Assembly: GCA_025201845.1 (NCBI GenBank)
Contig: MU603946.1
Coordinates: 150,934-214,933 of the forward strand
Reading direction: 5' to 3'
DNA from: Martensiomyces pterosporus
Taxonomy: Eukaryota; Kickxellomycota; Kickxellomycetes; Kickxellales; Kickxellaceae
Length of the DNA: 64,000 nt
Notes under the pieces: model-generated
Databases searched by the model: none
What the model was told of the DNA's origin: nothing
The model's input: only the letters and a program-made list of their open reading frames with translations
Position numbers and translations under genes: made by a program
Shown: piece after piece, positions 1 through 11,024 of the stretch
How the letters are laid out: each line of letters starts with the position of its first letter
Numbering within the stretch: the stretch's first letter is position 1

Positions 1-1157
1 GCCGACTGATCCCCCACTAGCGGAGTTAGCAATATGAAAGACATGCTGACTAGCAGGTGCAGCCCGCAGAAAATAAGAGTCGAAATAGTTACAGATGCTT
101 GTATGCTGTTGCAGTTGATCTGCCACGAGCCTAGAAAAGGAAATGAAAAATAAGACCAAAAGCCTCAGCGAACAACGAGAAGCAGAGAAAGAATGAAAGA
201 GCTGCTGCTGGTTTCTCTTGTTTGTATGCTAGCATGCAAGCCATGGGCTGGAGGAGGAAGAGAGAGAGAGAGAGAGGAAGGAGGCGTTGGGAAGCAAGCA
301 GCTCGACAGCACTCGACATGGCACCCAGCTAAAAGCATGTCGTAGCTGGGGAGAGAGGCCTGCATATGTGGACGCATGCTAAGGCTGGGCTACCAGAAGT
401 GCACGGGCGGACTCAGTGCGAGCTGCTGCTTCCGCAGCGGCCCGCCAAGCCAAGAACCAAAAACTGGGTGCGGGGAAGGGGATGTTTGGTTCTCTTCGAG
501 GTTGTCGGCATCGTTTTTGCCTTGGTCTTCTGTGCCTGCCTGCCTGCCTGCCTGCCTGCTCTGTGTATTTCATATTTTTGAATAGCCGAAACGTTTGGAG
601 TCTGGCAAAAGTCTTGCCTCGATCCTCGATCCCTCGTGTCCCCAGAATTCAACTTCATGGGTGTCCCGTTCAGCGTCGCCTTCTTGCCTACGCAGCAGCG
701 GTAAGCTTAACCGCATCGTGCATCACACGTCAGGCTATGGCCAGCTGAATAGTAGATTGTTTGGACGCGCTCTTTGTGTGCAGAGCACATGTGTTTTGGC
801 CGCCTGGCGGTTTGTTTGTTTTTGCCAAAACAAGGCAAGAGAAAAACTGTGATCTCATAGGAATAGAAGAGCAGTACGCCATCGTTGTCCGCCATCCCCC
901 CGATCCCCCGCGCCCATGACATCAGCATCGCTGGCAGCCTGCCTGCAATTCGCTGTTGCTGCTACTGCTGCTATTTTCCTCCAGCAGCTTACTCTCGTCT
1001 GCTCGCGGCAGCAGCAGCAGCAGCGCACGCGTGGCTCGAGGAAGCTGCGCATATGGCCAGGAAAACCGACATTTGAGCAACTCTTCAAAGAGCACACAAA
1101 AAGCAGAAGAAAGGAGCCTGTGCTGCGTGGTGCCAAACAAAAGAAAAAAAACAAGCA
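1..1157. other. intergenic, 3' of RPC2
   Basis: I see no convincing gene here. It holds simple repeats only: an AG-rich run near 255-280, a (GCCT)6 microsatellite at about 534-559 and a short GCA run at 1009-1023. Open frames across it have no recognisable composition or domain. Confidence 0.6.
534..559. repeat. (GCCT)n tetranucleotide microsatellite
   Basis: Six consecutive GCCT units are visible. The tract is noncoding and expected to vary in length between strains. Confidence 0.9.
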
Positions 1158-4100
1158 TTAGATGTCCTCCATGACAAGGCGCGGAAGAATGTTCATCGAC
1201 TGCAGCTCCTGGAACAGCAGCTTGCACGCATAGGGGATCTTGATCGGCACCATGGTCTTGCTCGATCTGCACACCTGGCACCAGCCCTTATACCCGATAT
1301 ATCCGCAGGCCTCGCAGACGTGAACCTCAAACACATCGGACGAGATCATCAGCCGCTCGAGCAGCAGCATGGATGCTCCGTAGCCGATCAGACAGTCCTT
1401 CTCCATCTCGCCCAGGCGCAGCCCACCGTCGCGCGACCTGCCCTCCGTGGGCTGCCGGGTGAGCACCGCACGCGGTCCGCGCGCACGCGCATGCATCTTG
1501 TCTGCCACCATGTGCTTGAGTCGCTGGTAGTAGGTGGCTCCGTTGAAGATGTACGCGCCCACGGGCTCGCCGGTGATGCCCGACGTCACGTAGTCCTTGC
1601 CCGTGTAGCTGTATCCGTGGTCGATGAGGATCCGGCACATGTCCTCCATCTTGCTCCCGCCAAAGCACGTTCCGTACTGCAGCTCGCCCTTGATCGCACC
1701 CGCCTTGCTAGCCACAAACTCCATCAGCTTGCCAACCGTCATTCGCGAGGGGAAGCCGTGCGGGTTCATGATGATGTCCGGGAAGATTCCGCGGTCCGTA
1801 AAGGGCATGTCCTCCTGCTGCACAATGATTCCGCACACGCCCTTCTGCCCGTGTCGCGAGGAGAACTTGTCGCCAAGCTCGGGCCGCCGCGTCTGGCGCA
1901 GGAGGTACTTGACCAGCACCTGGTCCGAGTCAGTGTCCGTCATCATCACCTTGTCGACGTATCCGTGGTCCGGGTACTTGAACGACATTGGCACCGACTT
2001 GTACTCCACGTTGCCAGAGGACCCGGCGGCTCCTGCATTGATGTCGTTTCCGCCATCGACAGGCGACTGCTTGTGCAAGAAGATGTCGCCGTTATTCAGC
2101 TCCGTGCCCGGAGCAGCCAGGCCGTCGTCGTCGAGGGGCTTGAACCGCTCAGGGACCCTGCCTTTCGCATCCACGGGCGGGGGGACAATGCGGTCGTGGG
2201 TGCCGTTGGCGTACTTGCGCAGGATAGTCGAGAACTTGCGCATCACCTGGCAGCGCCCAAACCCGCGGTCAAGCGACGACTTGTTGATCACCAGCGCATC
2301 CTCAATATCGTATCCCGAGTACGACATGACAAAGACCGACCCGTTCTGTCCGGCAGGCAGCTTGTCGTAGTTGATCAGCTCGATGGTCTTTGTCTTGACC
2401 ATCGGCTGCTGGGGATACACCATCAGGTAGAGCAGCGTGTCGATGCGGTTGAGCTGGTTGTAAGCGATAGCCCCAATCGCCTGCTTGCCCATAGCAGACT
2501 GGTACGTGTTGCGCGGGGACTGGTTGTGGTGGGGGTACGGAATGAGGCCAGCGACGGCGCCCAGCAGCGTGAATGGCTCGATCTCCAAGTGCGTTGTATA
2601 CGGCTTGATCTCTTTCTCGTAGATGGCGATGTTGCAGTCGTTCTCCTCGTTGACATCGAGGTACTCGACAAGACCCAGGCGCAGAAAATCGTCGAACTGG
2701 AGGCCTCCCGCCATCAGCTGCTGAATGTGGATGTCCTTGACGCGGCTGACGCCCTGCTCGACGATGATCAGGGGGCGACAGATGCGGCCGTTATCCGCAG
2801 AGATGTTCACGGTGCTGCGGTGGTCGTCGATGTAGACGCTGACAAACGCCGGGATCCGGCCGCTGCGGCGCAGGATGCGGAACTGGCGAACGAACCGCTG
2901 CGCTGCCCTGGTGACGCCCAGGATCAGGCCGTTGAGGAACACAATGTGGGTTCCAGGGGCATGCAGCTCGGCGCCGGTGACCAGGGCAACGTCCTCGACG
3001 CCCAGGGCAAACGCCACACGCCGGATGGGCTCCTCCTCGTCGTCAGTCGTAATGTGGGTCATCAGCGCCAGGTTCTTGACCAGGCCGCAAAGCTCTCCTT
3101 CGGGGGTATCCGCAGGGCACAGCATGCCCCACTGCGAGGGCTGCAGGGCTCGGGGACCCGACACCTTGCGCGTCTTTTCAAACTGACTGCTGATTCGGGT
3201 CATCATTCCAAGCGCCGAGATATACGACAGGCGCGAAAGGATGTGCGTGACGCCAGCACGCTCCATTTTGAACCGCTTCAGCGACCAGTTACCGGTGCTG
3301 ATTGCGCGGGTGAGCCCCTGCGTGATCAGGTCGCCGTGGCACTGCAGCTGGTTGTACGCGTCAAAGGGCTGCGCGCGGTTGGGCTTCTTCAGGATCTTGT
3401 CGATGTTGAGCTTCAGGTCAGAGTTGAAGCGCTTGAACAGGTCCTCGAACAGAAGCGCGATGAGCTGCCCCGCCAGCTCCAGACGCTTGTTTCCGAGGTA
3501 GTCCAGGTCGTCCGTCATGCTGTCGTTGTTGACGGCCTGCAGCACACGCCGCGCCATCATTGCCACGTACACGCACTTGTTGCGGAAGTCGCTGCCGTTC
3601 ACCGGCACATGGGCAAGCACAACGTTTGCCAGCACGTCCAGGGCGTCCTCATACGGCGCGCGGCGTGGAGCACCGGGGCGGCGCGGCATCTTGACCTTGG
3701 AGCCAATGTAGTCGAGCGCTGCGCGCTGCGTAAACAGCTTGGACGCAGCACCCTCTTCGAGAGTCGGCGCCAGCATGTCGAGGTACAGGGGGTCGAGCCC
3801 AGCCACCAGCTGGGCAATCTCCTTGTCGGCAGTCATCCCCATAGCGCGCATGGCAACAACAAGCGGCACGTCGTCGTGGATCATGTTGTGCTTCAGGTAC
3901 AGCCGCCCGTTCTTGTAGAACACGTAGGTTTTCGACTTGCGCTCGTGCGTGCTGGAAGTGACGTTGGCTGCCATGAACCCCTTGTTATCAATCTGGATGA
4001 TGATGCGGTTCTTGGACATTTGCTCCTGCACCAGAATCACCTTCTCAGTTCCGCGCACGATGAAATAGCCTCCAGGATCCAGGGGGCACTCCTGCATCTT

Positions 4101-4652
4101 GGCCATCTCCGCCTCGTTCCTGCCAGTCAGCACGCACCGAGCGGATCTCAGCATGATCGGCATGCGCCCAATAACAACGCCCTTGCGGATGACTCTGGAC
4201 CTTCCACGCGTATACTCAATGTCCACAGCAACAGGCGCCGCATAGGTCAGGTCGCGCAGGCGGCACTCGTGCGGGGTAATCGAGCGGTTGGCTGCGTCCG
4301 GGTCGGTTCTCTCGGGCATGCCGACGCGGATGCCCGTGTACTTGAGGTAAAAGCTGGGGTCCACGTCCGAGGTGACCAGCTCGTTGGCCTTTACGATCTT
4401 CTTCAAATCCACCTCGATAAAATAGTTGAACGAGTCAATGTGCTGCTTGACAAGGCCCTTTACGCGCAAAAAGGCTGGTAGCAGCTGCCACTTGTCCTCG
4501 GCTGTGGGGATCGGATCGCTCAGTCCCTTTGCATCTCCTCCTCCGTTGGTGCTAGGACCAGCGCCCAGCAGCACTGCCGCATCCGCCTGAGAGCCCGCCT
4601 TGAGCCGCTCGTGCTGCAGGGGGTTTGTGTTTGTCATTCTGTCGACCTCCAT
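1158..4652 (-). CDS. RPC2: RNA polymerase III second-largest subunit RPC2 (Ret1)
   Basis: This 1164-residue protein is the second-largest catalytic subunit of nuclear RNA polymerase III, which transcribes tRNA and 5S genes. The length fits the family (yeast Ret1 and human RPC2 are about 1130-1150 residues). Visible hallmarks are the active-site region with [19 protein letters not shown], the hybrid-binding segment [12 protein letters not shown] followed by the [16 protein letters not shown] block, and a C-terminal zinc site CEACGY...WCQVC. Residues near the N terminus ([12 protein letters not shown]) match the Pol III paralogue better than Pol I or Pol II, by family knowledge. The start at 4652 begins MEVDRMTN; the next Met is five codons on. 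The frame has no introns and shares a 1.4-kb upstream region with the divergent gene at 6070. Confidence 0.95.
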   Translation of the reverse strand: MEVDRMTNTNPLQHERLKAGSQADAAVLLGAGPSTNGGGDAKGLSDPIPTAEDKWQLLPAFLRVKGLVKQHIDSFNYFIEVDLKKIVKANELVTSDVDPSFYLKYTGIRVGMPERTDPDAANRSITPHECRLRDLTYAAPVAVDIEYTRGRSRVIRKGVVIGRMPIMLRSARCVLTGRNEAEMAKMQECPLDPGGYFIVRGTEKVILVQEQMSKNRIIIQIDNKGFMAANVTSSTHERKSKTYVFYKNGRLYLKHNMIHDDVPLVVAMRAMGMTADKEIAQLVAGLDPLYLDMLAPTLEEGAASKLFTQRAALDYIGSKVKMPRRPGAPRRAPYEDALDVLANVVLAHVPVNGSDFRNKCVYVAMMARRVLQAVNNDSMTDDLDYLGNKRLELAGQLIALLFEDLFKRFNSDLKLNIDKILKKPNRAQPFDAYNQLQCHGDLITQGLTRAISTGNWSLKRFKMERAGVTHILSRLSYISALGMMTRISSQFEKTRKVSGPRALQPSQWGMLCPADTPEGELCGLVKNLALMTHITTDDEEEPIRRVAFALGVEDVALVTGAELHAPGTHIVFLNGLILGVTRAAQRFVRQFRILRRSGRIPAFVSVYIDDHRSTVNISADNGRICRPLIIVEQGVSRVKDIHIQQLMAGGLQFDDFLRLGLVEYLDVNEENDCNIAIYEKEIKPYTTHLEIEPFTLLGAVAGLIPYPHHNQSPRNTYQSAMGKQAIGAIAYNQLNRIDTLLYLMVYPQQPMVKTKTIELINYDKLPAGQNGSVFVMSYSGYDIEDALVINKSSLDRGFGRCQVMRKFSTILRKYANGTHDRIVPPPVDAKGRVPERFKPLDDDGLAAPGTELNNGDIFLHKQSPVDGGNDINAGAAGSSGNVEYKSVPMSFKYPDHGYVDKVMMTDTDSDQVLVKYLLRQTRRPELGDKFSSRHGQKGVCGIIVQQEDMPFTDRGIFPDIIMNPHGFPSRMTVGKLMEFVASKAGAIKGELQYGTCFGGSKMEDMCRILIDHGYSYTGKDYVTSGITGEPVGAYIFNGATYYQRLKHMVADKMHARARGPRAVLTRQPTEGRSRDGGLRLGEMEKDCLIGYGASMLLLERLMISSDVFEVHVCEACGYIGYKGWCQVCRSSKTMVPIKIPYACKLLFQELQSMNILPRLVMEDI

Positions 4653-6069
4653 TTCCTTTCAGCCAAGCGGGGGGGGGGTGAAAAATGAGGCGCGCTGGAA
4701 CGGGGTGCAGCTGCGCGTATGGCTGAATAGCAGTGAATTAAACAAAATAAAGGGGCCCAAGATTGGTAGGAAGAGGTTGGAATGCACACGTATGAGGGGC
4801 AATAATTGGAAGGCGCTTCAGCACAGAAGAAAGGCGCATGCGGCTCTGGTGACGCTGGTGCTGTGCTCCCTCGGCGCTGCTTCTGCTCAAGAAATAAAAT
4901 TTTCTGCCTACCTGCGGTCGGCTCATCCTCGAGATGGCTTGCGAGCCGACTTGGTGCCGCTGGGCTTCATTTCTGCAGCCCTTGGTGCCAGCGCACACGG
5001 GCCTGGAAATAAATCACCACTCGAAAAGCCTCGGATTTCGCCTGCGGACTTTTTGCCCTGGCTCATATGCGCTGGACGAGTTCCGCTCGGCATCGCCCCA
5101 TCCCCCGCACATGGAAGAGCAGGCTCCCTAGCCTGCGGCAGCGGCCAGCGGCCAGCGGCATTCAGACGGTTCCCCTCCAGCTTCCCTGGGCTCTTTTTCC
5201 TCTGCATGGTCTTTTCTTATTCAGCTTGTAATAACACCCTGTACATTAGTTGCGCTCTGTGCCGCCACAGCCTTCTTCCTGTTTCGCATTCGGGCCTGTG
5301 GCTATTTCCACTGCTATTGCTACTGGTAGATATTGCGCCGCCCCTCCTCCCCGCAGATCCTATTTCTGGCAGCCTTCATCTACGTGCGCTACTACCCCTT
5401 TCTGCCCGAGGGCCTGGATCGCTTTGGGTTTGCGCTCTGTCGGCCGTCAATTCCAAGCCAGCCACACGCGTTCATCGCAAAAATAAAACCAAAAGGGTAA
5501 GGATGCCTAAATAGACAGCGTCATCTCGGTGGTGTGCTGCCACCACTAGGCACGCGCACATCTGCACTTGTGTGTGGAGAGCGCCATCGACAGACTCGTG
5601 TTTTCATATTGCAGGTCGATTTCACCAGCGGTATGAAACTAAAAATATGGCATGGTTCTAGAGCTCACGTTGGTGGTATTATTAAACGCAGCTCCCTACA
5701 GGTGGTCGAGAGTGCTAATTCCATTGTACATATCGGCTAGCTGGAATATAGAACTAGAGCCAATGCATTTGTTTTCAGATGAGGGGGTCCAGTGCCTGTT
5801 TTTAGACAAGAGACCATGCCTTTTGCTCTTTCCAGCTGGTCTGGGATGCTCTGCTGCTCCAGACTTGTATAATCTACGCAGCCGTGCGCCTCGCTCCAAT
5901 TCGGAATCCACTCCCTTCGATCTCCCGCTCTTGCCTCAGCAATTCTCCTTCGATACACGCATCTGTCGTCTCGATTCCATTATTTCCACAAATACATACA
6001 GCTGCCTCCTAGTCCTTTCGCAGTCGTGCATTGCAGCCGGTTTCTAACATCCACACCTCATTTGCTCGT
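4653..6069. promoter_or_regulatory. divergent intergenic region RPC2 / membrane protein
   Basis: This stretch separates the RPC2 start from the plus-strand start at 6070, so it should carry both promoters. It includes a run of ten G at 4669-4678, about 17 nt from the RPC2 ATG, and repeated GGCCAGC units near 5138-5160. An open frame spans 4600-5514 on plus, but it overlaps the RPC2 5' end and has no protein-like features. Confidence 0.5.
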
Positions 6070-8322
6070 ATGAAGAACAGCAGATATAACACCTGCTTTG
6101 CTAGCAGCGAATCAAGCGAGTTTCTCTCGCTCGACGAACCACACAGCACCACCACAACCGAGGATCAAGCAACGATGGTCAGCAGAAAGCGCGGGCTACA
6201 AGACAGCTCCTCCAGCAGCGACAGCCAGCAGCCGCAGATCCACGAGATATCCAGCAGCAGCGAAAGCCAACACAAGCCGCAGCTAATCTACACCAAACCA
6301 CAGCACCAAAAGTCGCCATTTTCAGCAGGTGGGCTCAGCCATATCAAGAGCTACAGCGATGGCGTGATGACTGCCAACTTGGTCTACGTGCCTGATGCCC
6401 AGGATGCCCATGATGAGTCGGATTTTGAATCGGATGTAGATAAAGAGCTGCAGGCGGTCGTGGAAATGGTCATCCAGGGCGGCGTTCCACAAACCGGCAC
6501 CACTGCCACTGGTGGTGTCCAGCCACTACCGCAGCACCCGCATTATAATCGCGGCAAAGCATTGATTGCGCCATATCCGAGGAGCACATTTATACCAGCG
6601 TCGAGCTCGACTCTCGATATGGCACGGGACTCCGCCCGCCACCGCCAGTCACCTCTACAGCAGCAGCAGCAGCATAGCCAACAGCAAATGAGACACAGAC
6701 ACGACAAGAAGAACGACAAAAGAACCAAGCGCAAAACCCTTTCGATGAAAAGATTCGCGTCACCACTCGAGAGACAATTGGGTAAACGAAAGGTCGAGCA
6801 GCCAACAACCGCCCCTGAGAAAAATGCCAAGTGCTCCGAGTGCGCGCCCTTCGATCCATCCAAGGCTGGCCGCCTGGGCGTCTTCCTGTACCCAGCCATC
6901 CGCTGGCTGCAGGAGCGACCACTGGCGGCATTCAGCATTGCACTGGGCGTTCTAGTCGTCCTGCTGATCGTCATCATCGTCATCGTCATCGTCGGCGTGC
7001 TTCCCAATCTCATGCGCGCCATTGTCCAGGACCTCTCGCTGACCATGACCTCCGTTCACGCTATTCCTCCGCCGGAGTACTCGGGGCTGCTGTTGCCCAC
7101 TGAGTCGCAGCTTGGCACACTGCCCACCTCCACTGTCACTCATAATGCACGCATGCTCACAGAGCCTGATCCGCGTGCAAATGAGTGGAGTCAGGAGGCA
7201 TTTCCGCTTACGTCGTCGGCTTTCAGGTTCCCCAGCACACCTGCTCTTGTGCCTATGCCAATTGTAGATAGGGTGGGGGCTGCGAATGCTTTGGCAAACG
7301 GCATTCGTGAGGGTGGCCAGCAGCCAAGCTCATCAGCGCCGCCGTCAGCAGCTGTTGTGGTCACCGCCACCGCTCTGAGCTCGCCCGTGCGAGCAAGCAT
7401 TGGCCTGGGTTCTGCTGCAGTGAGCATCATCAGCGGCTCTCATCCAAACCGCCCCCTCCTGTTCCGCCGCCAGAACATAGCACATGAATCGAAGCATGCC
7501 GACACCACGGTCCACGAAGACGTGGCAGTGACAGTTACGCACACATCGACCAGCACCCTGAGGATCCCCAGGTTCCCCGTATCGAATGTCTACTCGCCGC
7601 TAGCCACCAACGCCGGTGCAGTCGTTGCTACCATTGCCAACACGCAGCCGGCGCTACAGGTGCTGCCCTTGCCAGCCGCCACATCGCTGAAGGATCTGCC
7701 GCTCACGTCCGAGAAGTACATGATGCAGGTCTCTGGCAACATGACGTCGGGCGGCCCTATTGGGGTCACCATCCAGTTCACCGAGCCCCTGCGCCTGTTC
7801 TGGCGCGACATCGAGATCGGCATAGTCGAGCACCCCGAAACCATTCGCGTGCCAGGCAAGGGAACCACCGAGTGGTCGTGGCCGCCGTTCGAAGTCACCA
7901 TCCCCGGAAACATGGCCAGCACCAGTGGCGGCGAGAAAAGGGACGTGCTGGTGGTTCACACAAAAACGGAGTCGCGACTGAGGAGCGCTGCTCCGCACAG
8001 CAGTCTGGTTACTCTGGGCAAGGACCGCGTTGCTGAGGGCGGAGTTGCTCAGCGCAGAGATATGGCGGGCTCTGTGGTTCTGGGAAGATCGGAGGCGGTG
8101 GATAGGAGAAACGACGAGCTGGGTGATTTGGCTAGCGATGAGAGCCTGGCTGACTGGTTTGCCGCGATACAGAGCCACAGGTCGTTTACGATGCAGTGGA
8201 AGTCCCGTGTCAGAGTGTCGGCTCTGGGGCTGCATACGAGTGAGATCACGTTTGACAAGTCTGTAAAGGTGCTGTGCGGCGAGACCAAAAACTGCACAAT
8301 CACTGGCCCGTCTCTCATATAA
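6070..8322 (+). CDS. single-pass membrane protein, possible LEA2-like domain
   Basis: This 750-residue protein (from the first ATG at 6070; the frame extends 13 codons further up without an ATG) was not recognised as a named family. The first 280 residues are low-complexity, Ser/Gln-rich with a short polyQ, and basic just before the membrane. A strong hydrophobic helix lies at about residues 287-312 (VVLLIVIIVIVIVG core). The remaining 440 residues would be lumenal or extracytoplasmic. Near residues 550-630 is a beta-rich segment (SGPIGVTIQFTEPLRLFWRD ... PFEVTIPGNM) and a final strand pair near the C terminus. This architecture, a disordered cytosolic N terminus, one helix, then LEA2-like strands, resembles fungal vacuolar Vac7/Tag1-type proteins. 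That link is inference from pattern only. The next gene follows 213 nt downstream on the same strand. Confidence 0.75.
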   Translation: MKNSRYNTCFASSESSEFLSLDEPHSTTTTEDQATMVSRKRGLQDSSSSSDSQQPQIHEISSSSESQHKPQLIYTKPQHQKSPFSAGGLSHIKSYSDGVMTANLVYVPDAQDAHDESDFESDVDKELQAVVEMVIQGGVPQTGTTATGGVQPLPQHPHYNRGKALIAPYPRSTFIPASSSTLDMARDSARHRQSPLQQQQQHSQQQMRHRHDKKNDKRTKRKTLSMKRFASPLERQLGKRKVEQPTTAPEKNAKCSECAPFDPSKAGRLGVFLYPAIRWLQERPLAAFSIALGVLVVLLIVIIVIVIVGVLPNLMRAIVQDLSLTMTSVHAIPPPEYSGLLLPTESQLGTLPTSTVTHNARMLTEPDPRANEWSQEAFPLTSSAFRFPSTPALVPMPIVDRVGAANALANGIREGGQQPSSSAPPSAAVVVTATALSSPVRASIGLGSAAVSIISGSHPNRPLLFRRQNIAHESKHADTTVHEDVAVTVTHTSTSTLRIPRFPVSNVYSPLATNAGAVVATIANTQPALQVLPLPAATSLKDLPLTSEKYMMQVSGNMTSGGPIGVTIQFTEPLRLFWRDIEIGIVEHPETIRVPGKGTTEWSWPPFEVTIPGNMASTSGGEKRDVLVVHTKTESRLRSAAPHSSLVTLGKDRVAEGGVAQRRDMAGSVVLGRSEAVDRRNDELGDLASDESLADWFAAIQSHRSFTMQWKSRVRVSALGLHTSEITFDKSVKVLCGETKNCTITGPSLI

Positions 8323-8535
8323 GTGGCGGTGATCCGCGATGGAGGCAGATTAGGCACGCGTGGATCAGGCCGCATTTTCTTGCTTGTTTTTCGCCCTTTA
8401 TTCCCCTCGCCCATTTTTCGATGTTGCGTTGCATTTTTTCCCCCTCGCTATAGCTTTTCCACTTTAATTCGCAGTCGATTTCCTTCTGCATTCTCCATAC
8501 ACAGCACCATACAGACCAGGAGCAACCATAGAAGC

Positions 8536-9327
8536 ATGCCAAGACACGAGCAGTCCGAGGGCGAGCCCCACGGGAGGAAGCCCTACACGAAGCACGGCAG
8601 CAGCGGCAGCGGCTTCAAGAAAACTAAGAAGCCGGCAGCAAAAAAGACCATGGACACACAGCTCCCGACTAGCCTCACGGGATGCAAGAAGCTCCTACGC
8701 GACACAACGCGGCTGCTGAACCGGCCCAAGATGCCATCCACGAAGCGCGTAGAGCTCGAGCGCCGCGTGAAGATGCTCAATGTTCTGATGAGCCAGATGA
8801 CCAGTTCGCAGGCAGATCGGAAGAACGCCAAGAGATACCACGGCATCAAATTTGTAGAGCGCAAGAAGGTGCTGCGCAAACTGGCGCAGGCAGAGAAGGA
8901 GTCGAAGGGCGGGGATGAGGAGGACGAAGGGGAGGAGAGGATGATGGAGTTGCTGGTGGACCTGAATTATACGACGTATTATCCGGATGAGTTCAAGTAT
9001 ATTTCGCTGTATCCGGCGGATCCGTCAAAGACTGCGCAGGTGACGAAGGAAAAGCAAAGGAAGATCCGTGAGTCGATTAGGGCGGCTATGGAGAAGGGCG
9101 ATCTGCCAAGGGACCCCAGGCTGGTGAAGGCTGAGGATCGCAAGGCAATTAGGAAGGCGAACAAGATGCTCTTGCACTCGGTATCCATAGCTGACGGTGT
9201 CAAGGTTGTCGAGGCAGAAGAGGGCGGAGAGGGATCCGATAGCGAGGAGAGCGGTGAGGAGGGTGCTGAGGGCTCGGAGAAAGATGCGGGTGATATTGAG
9301 GAGGACGAGTTCTTTGCTTCGGACTAA
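8536..9327 (+). CDS. EFG1: rRNA-processing protein Efg1
   Basis: This 263-residue protein matches the EFG1 family of nucleolar factors required for early 40S pre-rRNA processing. A basic N terminus leads into the family's helical core at about residues 45-130. The core carries the LKKLLRD-type helix (CKKLLRDTTRLLNR), the P-x-x-x-R-V-E-L-E-R turn and the KYHGIKFVERKKVLRK-like motif. The C-terminal half is charged and ends in a Glu/Ser/Asp-rich acidic tail typical of nucleolar proteins. The frame is open 71 codons upstream, but those codons cover a pyrimidine-rich leader right after the previous stop. The ATG at 8536, opening MPRHEQSEG, is therefore preferred. An AATAAA-like signal follows at 9353. 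Confidence 0.85.
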   Translation: MPRHEQSEGEPHGRKPYTKHGSSGSGFKKTKKPAAKKTMDTQLPTSLTGCKKLLRDTTRLLNRPKMPSTKRVELERRVKMLNVLMSQMTSSQADRKNAKRYHGIKFVERKKVLRKLAQAEKESKGGDEEDEGEERMMELLVDLNYTTYYPDEFKYISLYPADPSKTAQVTKEKQRKIRESIRAAMEKGDLPRDPRLVKAEDRKAIRKANKMLLHSVSIADGVKVVEAEEGGEGSDSEESGEEGAEGSEKDAGDIEEDEFFASD

Positions 9328-9352
9328 GGGCTATCTGAACATGTCTTTGGCT

Positions 9353-9367
9353 AAATAAAAATAAATA
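9353..9367 (+). terminator. AATAAA-type polyadenylation signal after EFG1
   Basis: Two overlapping AATAAA elements lie 26-40 nt after the EFG1 stop. They overlap the 3' end of the small convergent minus-strand frame. Confidence 0.5.
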
Positions 9368-9814
9368 TCAGTCTATGTGTGCTTGAGCCAGGCTGTGTAG
9401 CTCTCTATGGTCGGGATCGGCCTCGCTCTCGTCCATCGCCTTCTTATAAGATGTTGACATGGAGCTACGCTCGTGGGCCCTCCTCTGCTGTTGTCCAGTG
9501 CACCGCTTGGTAGAAGCAAGTTCGCTAGCGATGGCCGAGTGGGCTCTACGAATGATCCCGGCCACATTCGGGCCAGCCACAGCCACAAGAGGTGCCAGGT
9601 ACGACGGCAGACAGAACAAGCCAAGCAGCATTTGCCATTTGGGATTCTCTTGCTCAGGAGTTAGAAGTGGGATTTGAAAATATCGTGGGTGCTGATGAGG
9701 GAGGTTGGGCGCAAAGATGTGCGGTCCACCAGGGAGCGGCACAAGGCGAATGTGCATGAAGAGGAGCGCCATGGAACCAAAGGTGGCGGCACCGAGGCTG
9801 TTGGAGGCACGCAT
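9368..9814 (-). CDS. small hypothetical membrane-associated protein
   Basis: This 148-residue frame is convergent with EFG1. It is not recognised. Support is its codon use (mostly C or G in third position, like neighbours), an in-frame stop eight codons upstream of the ATG, and a protein-like layout. That layout is a Pro-rich N-terminal third, one hydrophobic segment near residues 62-82 (MLLGLFCLPSYLAPLVAVAG), then a basic and acidic hydrophilic tail. The N terminus could lie in an upstream exon, because a GTGAG sits just before the ATG. The 3' end nearly touches the EFG1 poly(A) signals. Confidence 0.5.
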   Translation of the reverse strand: MRASNSLGAATFGSMALLFMHIRLVPLPGGPHIFAPNLPHQHPRYFQIPLLTPEQENPKWQMLLGLFCLPSYLAPLVAVAGPNVAGIIRRAHSAIASELASTKRCTGQQQRRAHERSSMSTSYKKAMDESEADPDHRELHSLAQAHID

Positions 9815-11024
9815 CTCACCAAGATGTATAGCATATCACCAAGTGGGCCTTCAAACGGGTGCTATACTGGGCTGTGTAATGTTTGGTGCGAGCATAGAGC
9901 TGGGATAGAGATATATGAATAGCACGAGGGGTGCTGCTATTGTTGCTTTTTTGCCAAAGGGGTCGAGTGTGCACATCAGGCAAGATTTCTGAGGCTCTTC
10001 TCTCTAAGCGCAATGTAGTAGGGGCTGTGGCAATGACCTCTCATAGATGCCGAGAAGCACGGTGTTCAATTGTATTACACGTCCCTCTGCCCGTTGCGAT
10101 TGAATAGAAATTGCATGCTGCAAGCATGCTTTCAGTCAAAGTGGCAATTTCGGTTGACTTCTGATTGTGAGTGCTATGGGCTGCAGTGGCTTGTGGCAAT
10201 AGTTCAATATTAATCGCTGATTCTGATTGGATGCACACCCACATTCCAGCCTTCGTTTCCAGCAATAGCGCTGTTGCCACTGCAGGTGCCTGGCATGGGA
10301 TAGCGAATTAATTAAACCCAAAGGCCCTTTGTGGCATTTGCTTTAAACACCACTCGCAAAGGCCCTCAATCTCGGTGCTCCGCCGTGGATGGAGGCGTGT
10401 TTGCTTGCGTGCGCTGCGCAAGTGCATCGAGTGTGAGAGAAAGAAACAGGCAGCAGCAGCAGCAGCAGCAGTGGAATATGCGGTAGAGATGGGCGAGCTG
10501 ACAGAGTGGAGCAAGCACTCCGCTCTCTCTTGCTCTAATGTCAGCAGTTTTTGAGGAAGACGGGTGACTGGAGCCATGAGTTTAGTCACATGCATAGGTT
10601 CTATTTTCCGATTCCCCTGTCATTTGTTCTATGGTGAGTGCAAGCATACCGCACCACCAGAAAGGGTGCAAATATAGACTGGCGCTGATTTTGCATGTTG
10701 CCCGCTCAGCTTCATGATGTAGCGTGGCGCATAGACAGAAGGCAGCGAGAAGTTTGAACAGCTAGTGACGGTAGCAGCAGCGGTGATGGGTGCTAATAAT
10801 ATACATGTGCTAACATGGAAAATCAAGAATATCAAACAGTACATGAAAGAGGAGAGGAAGATGCTAAGGCGTACAGATGAAGCATAGAGAATAGAGAAAA
10901 GTGAGTAATTTTGTATGTGCATATACTGCAAGGCGTCGGCCGGTATCCTCGGAAGGCAGCCCCCTGCTGCTGGCGCTGTGTTTTGTTTGGCCGTTCTTTC
11001 ACATTTGGCGCTTTTGTTTTTGGT
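9815..11024. other. intergenic
   Basis: No gene was found. A (GCA)7 tract lies at 10449-10472. Open frames on both strands are short and rich in rare-looking codons. The base composition is more AT-rich than in neighbouring genes. Confidence 0.5.
10449..10472. repeat. (GCA)n trinucleotide repeat, noncoding
   Basis: About seven GCA units occur outside any supported gene. CAG/GCA tracts recur across this window in coding and noncoding DNA. Confidence 0.85.

Noticed and set aside
1320..4481. 1053-codon open frame antisense to RPC2
   Set aside because: It lies fully opposite a highly conserved gene and has no domain; such antisense frames arise from GC-rich third positions.
4600..5514. Possible plus-strand gene of 304 codons
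   Set aside because: Overlaps the RPC2 5' end in antisense and has low-complexity, Ser/Leu-rich translation without domains.
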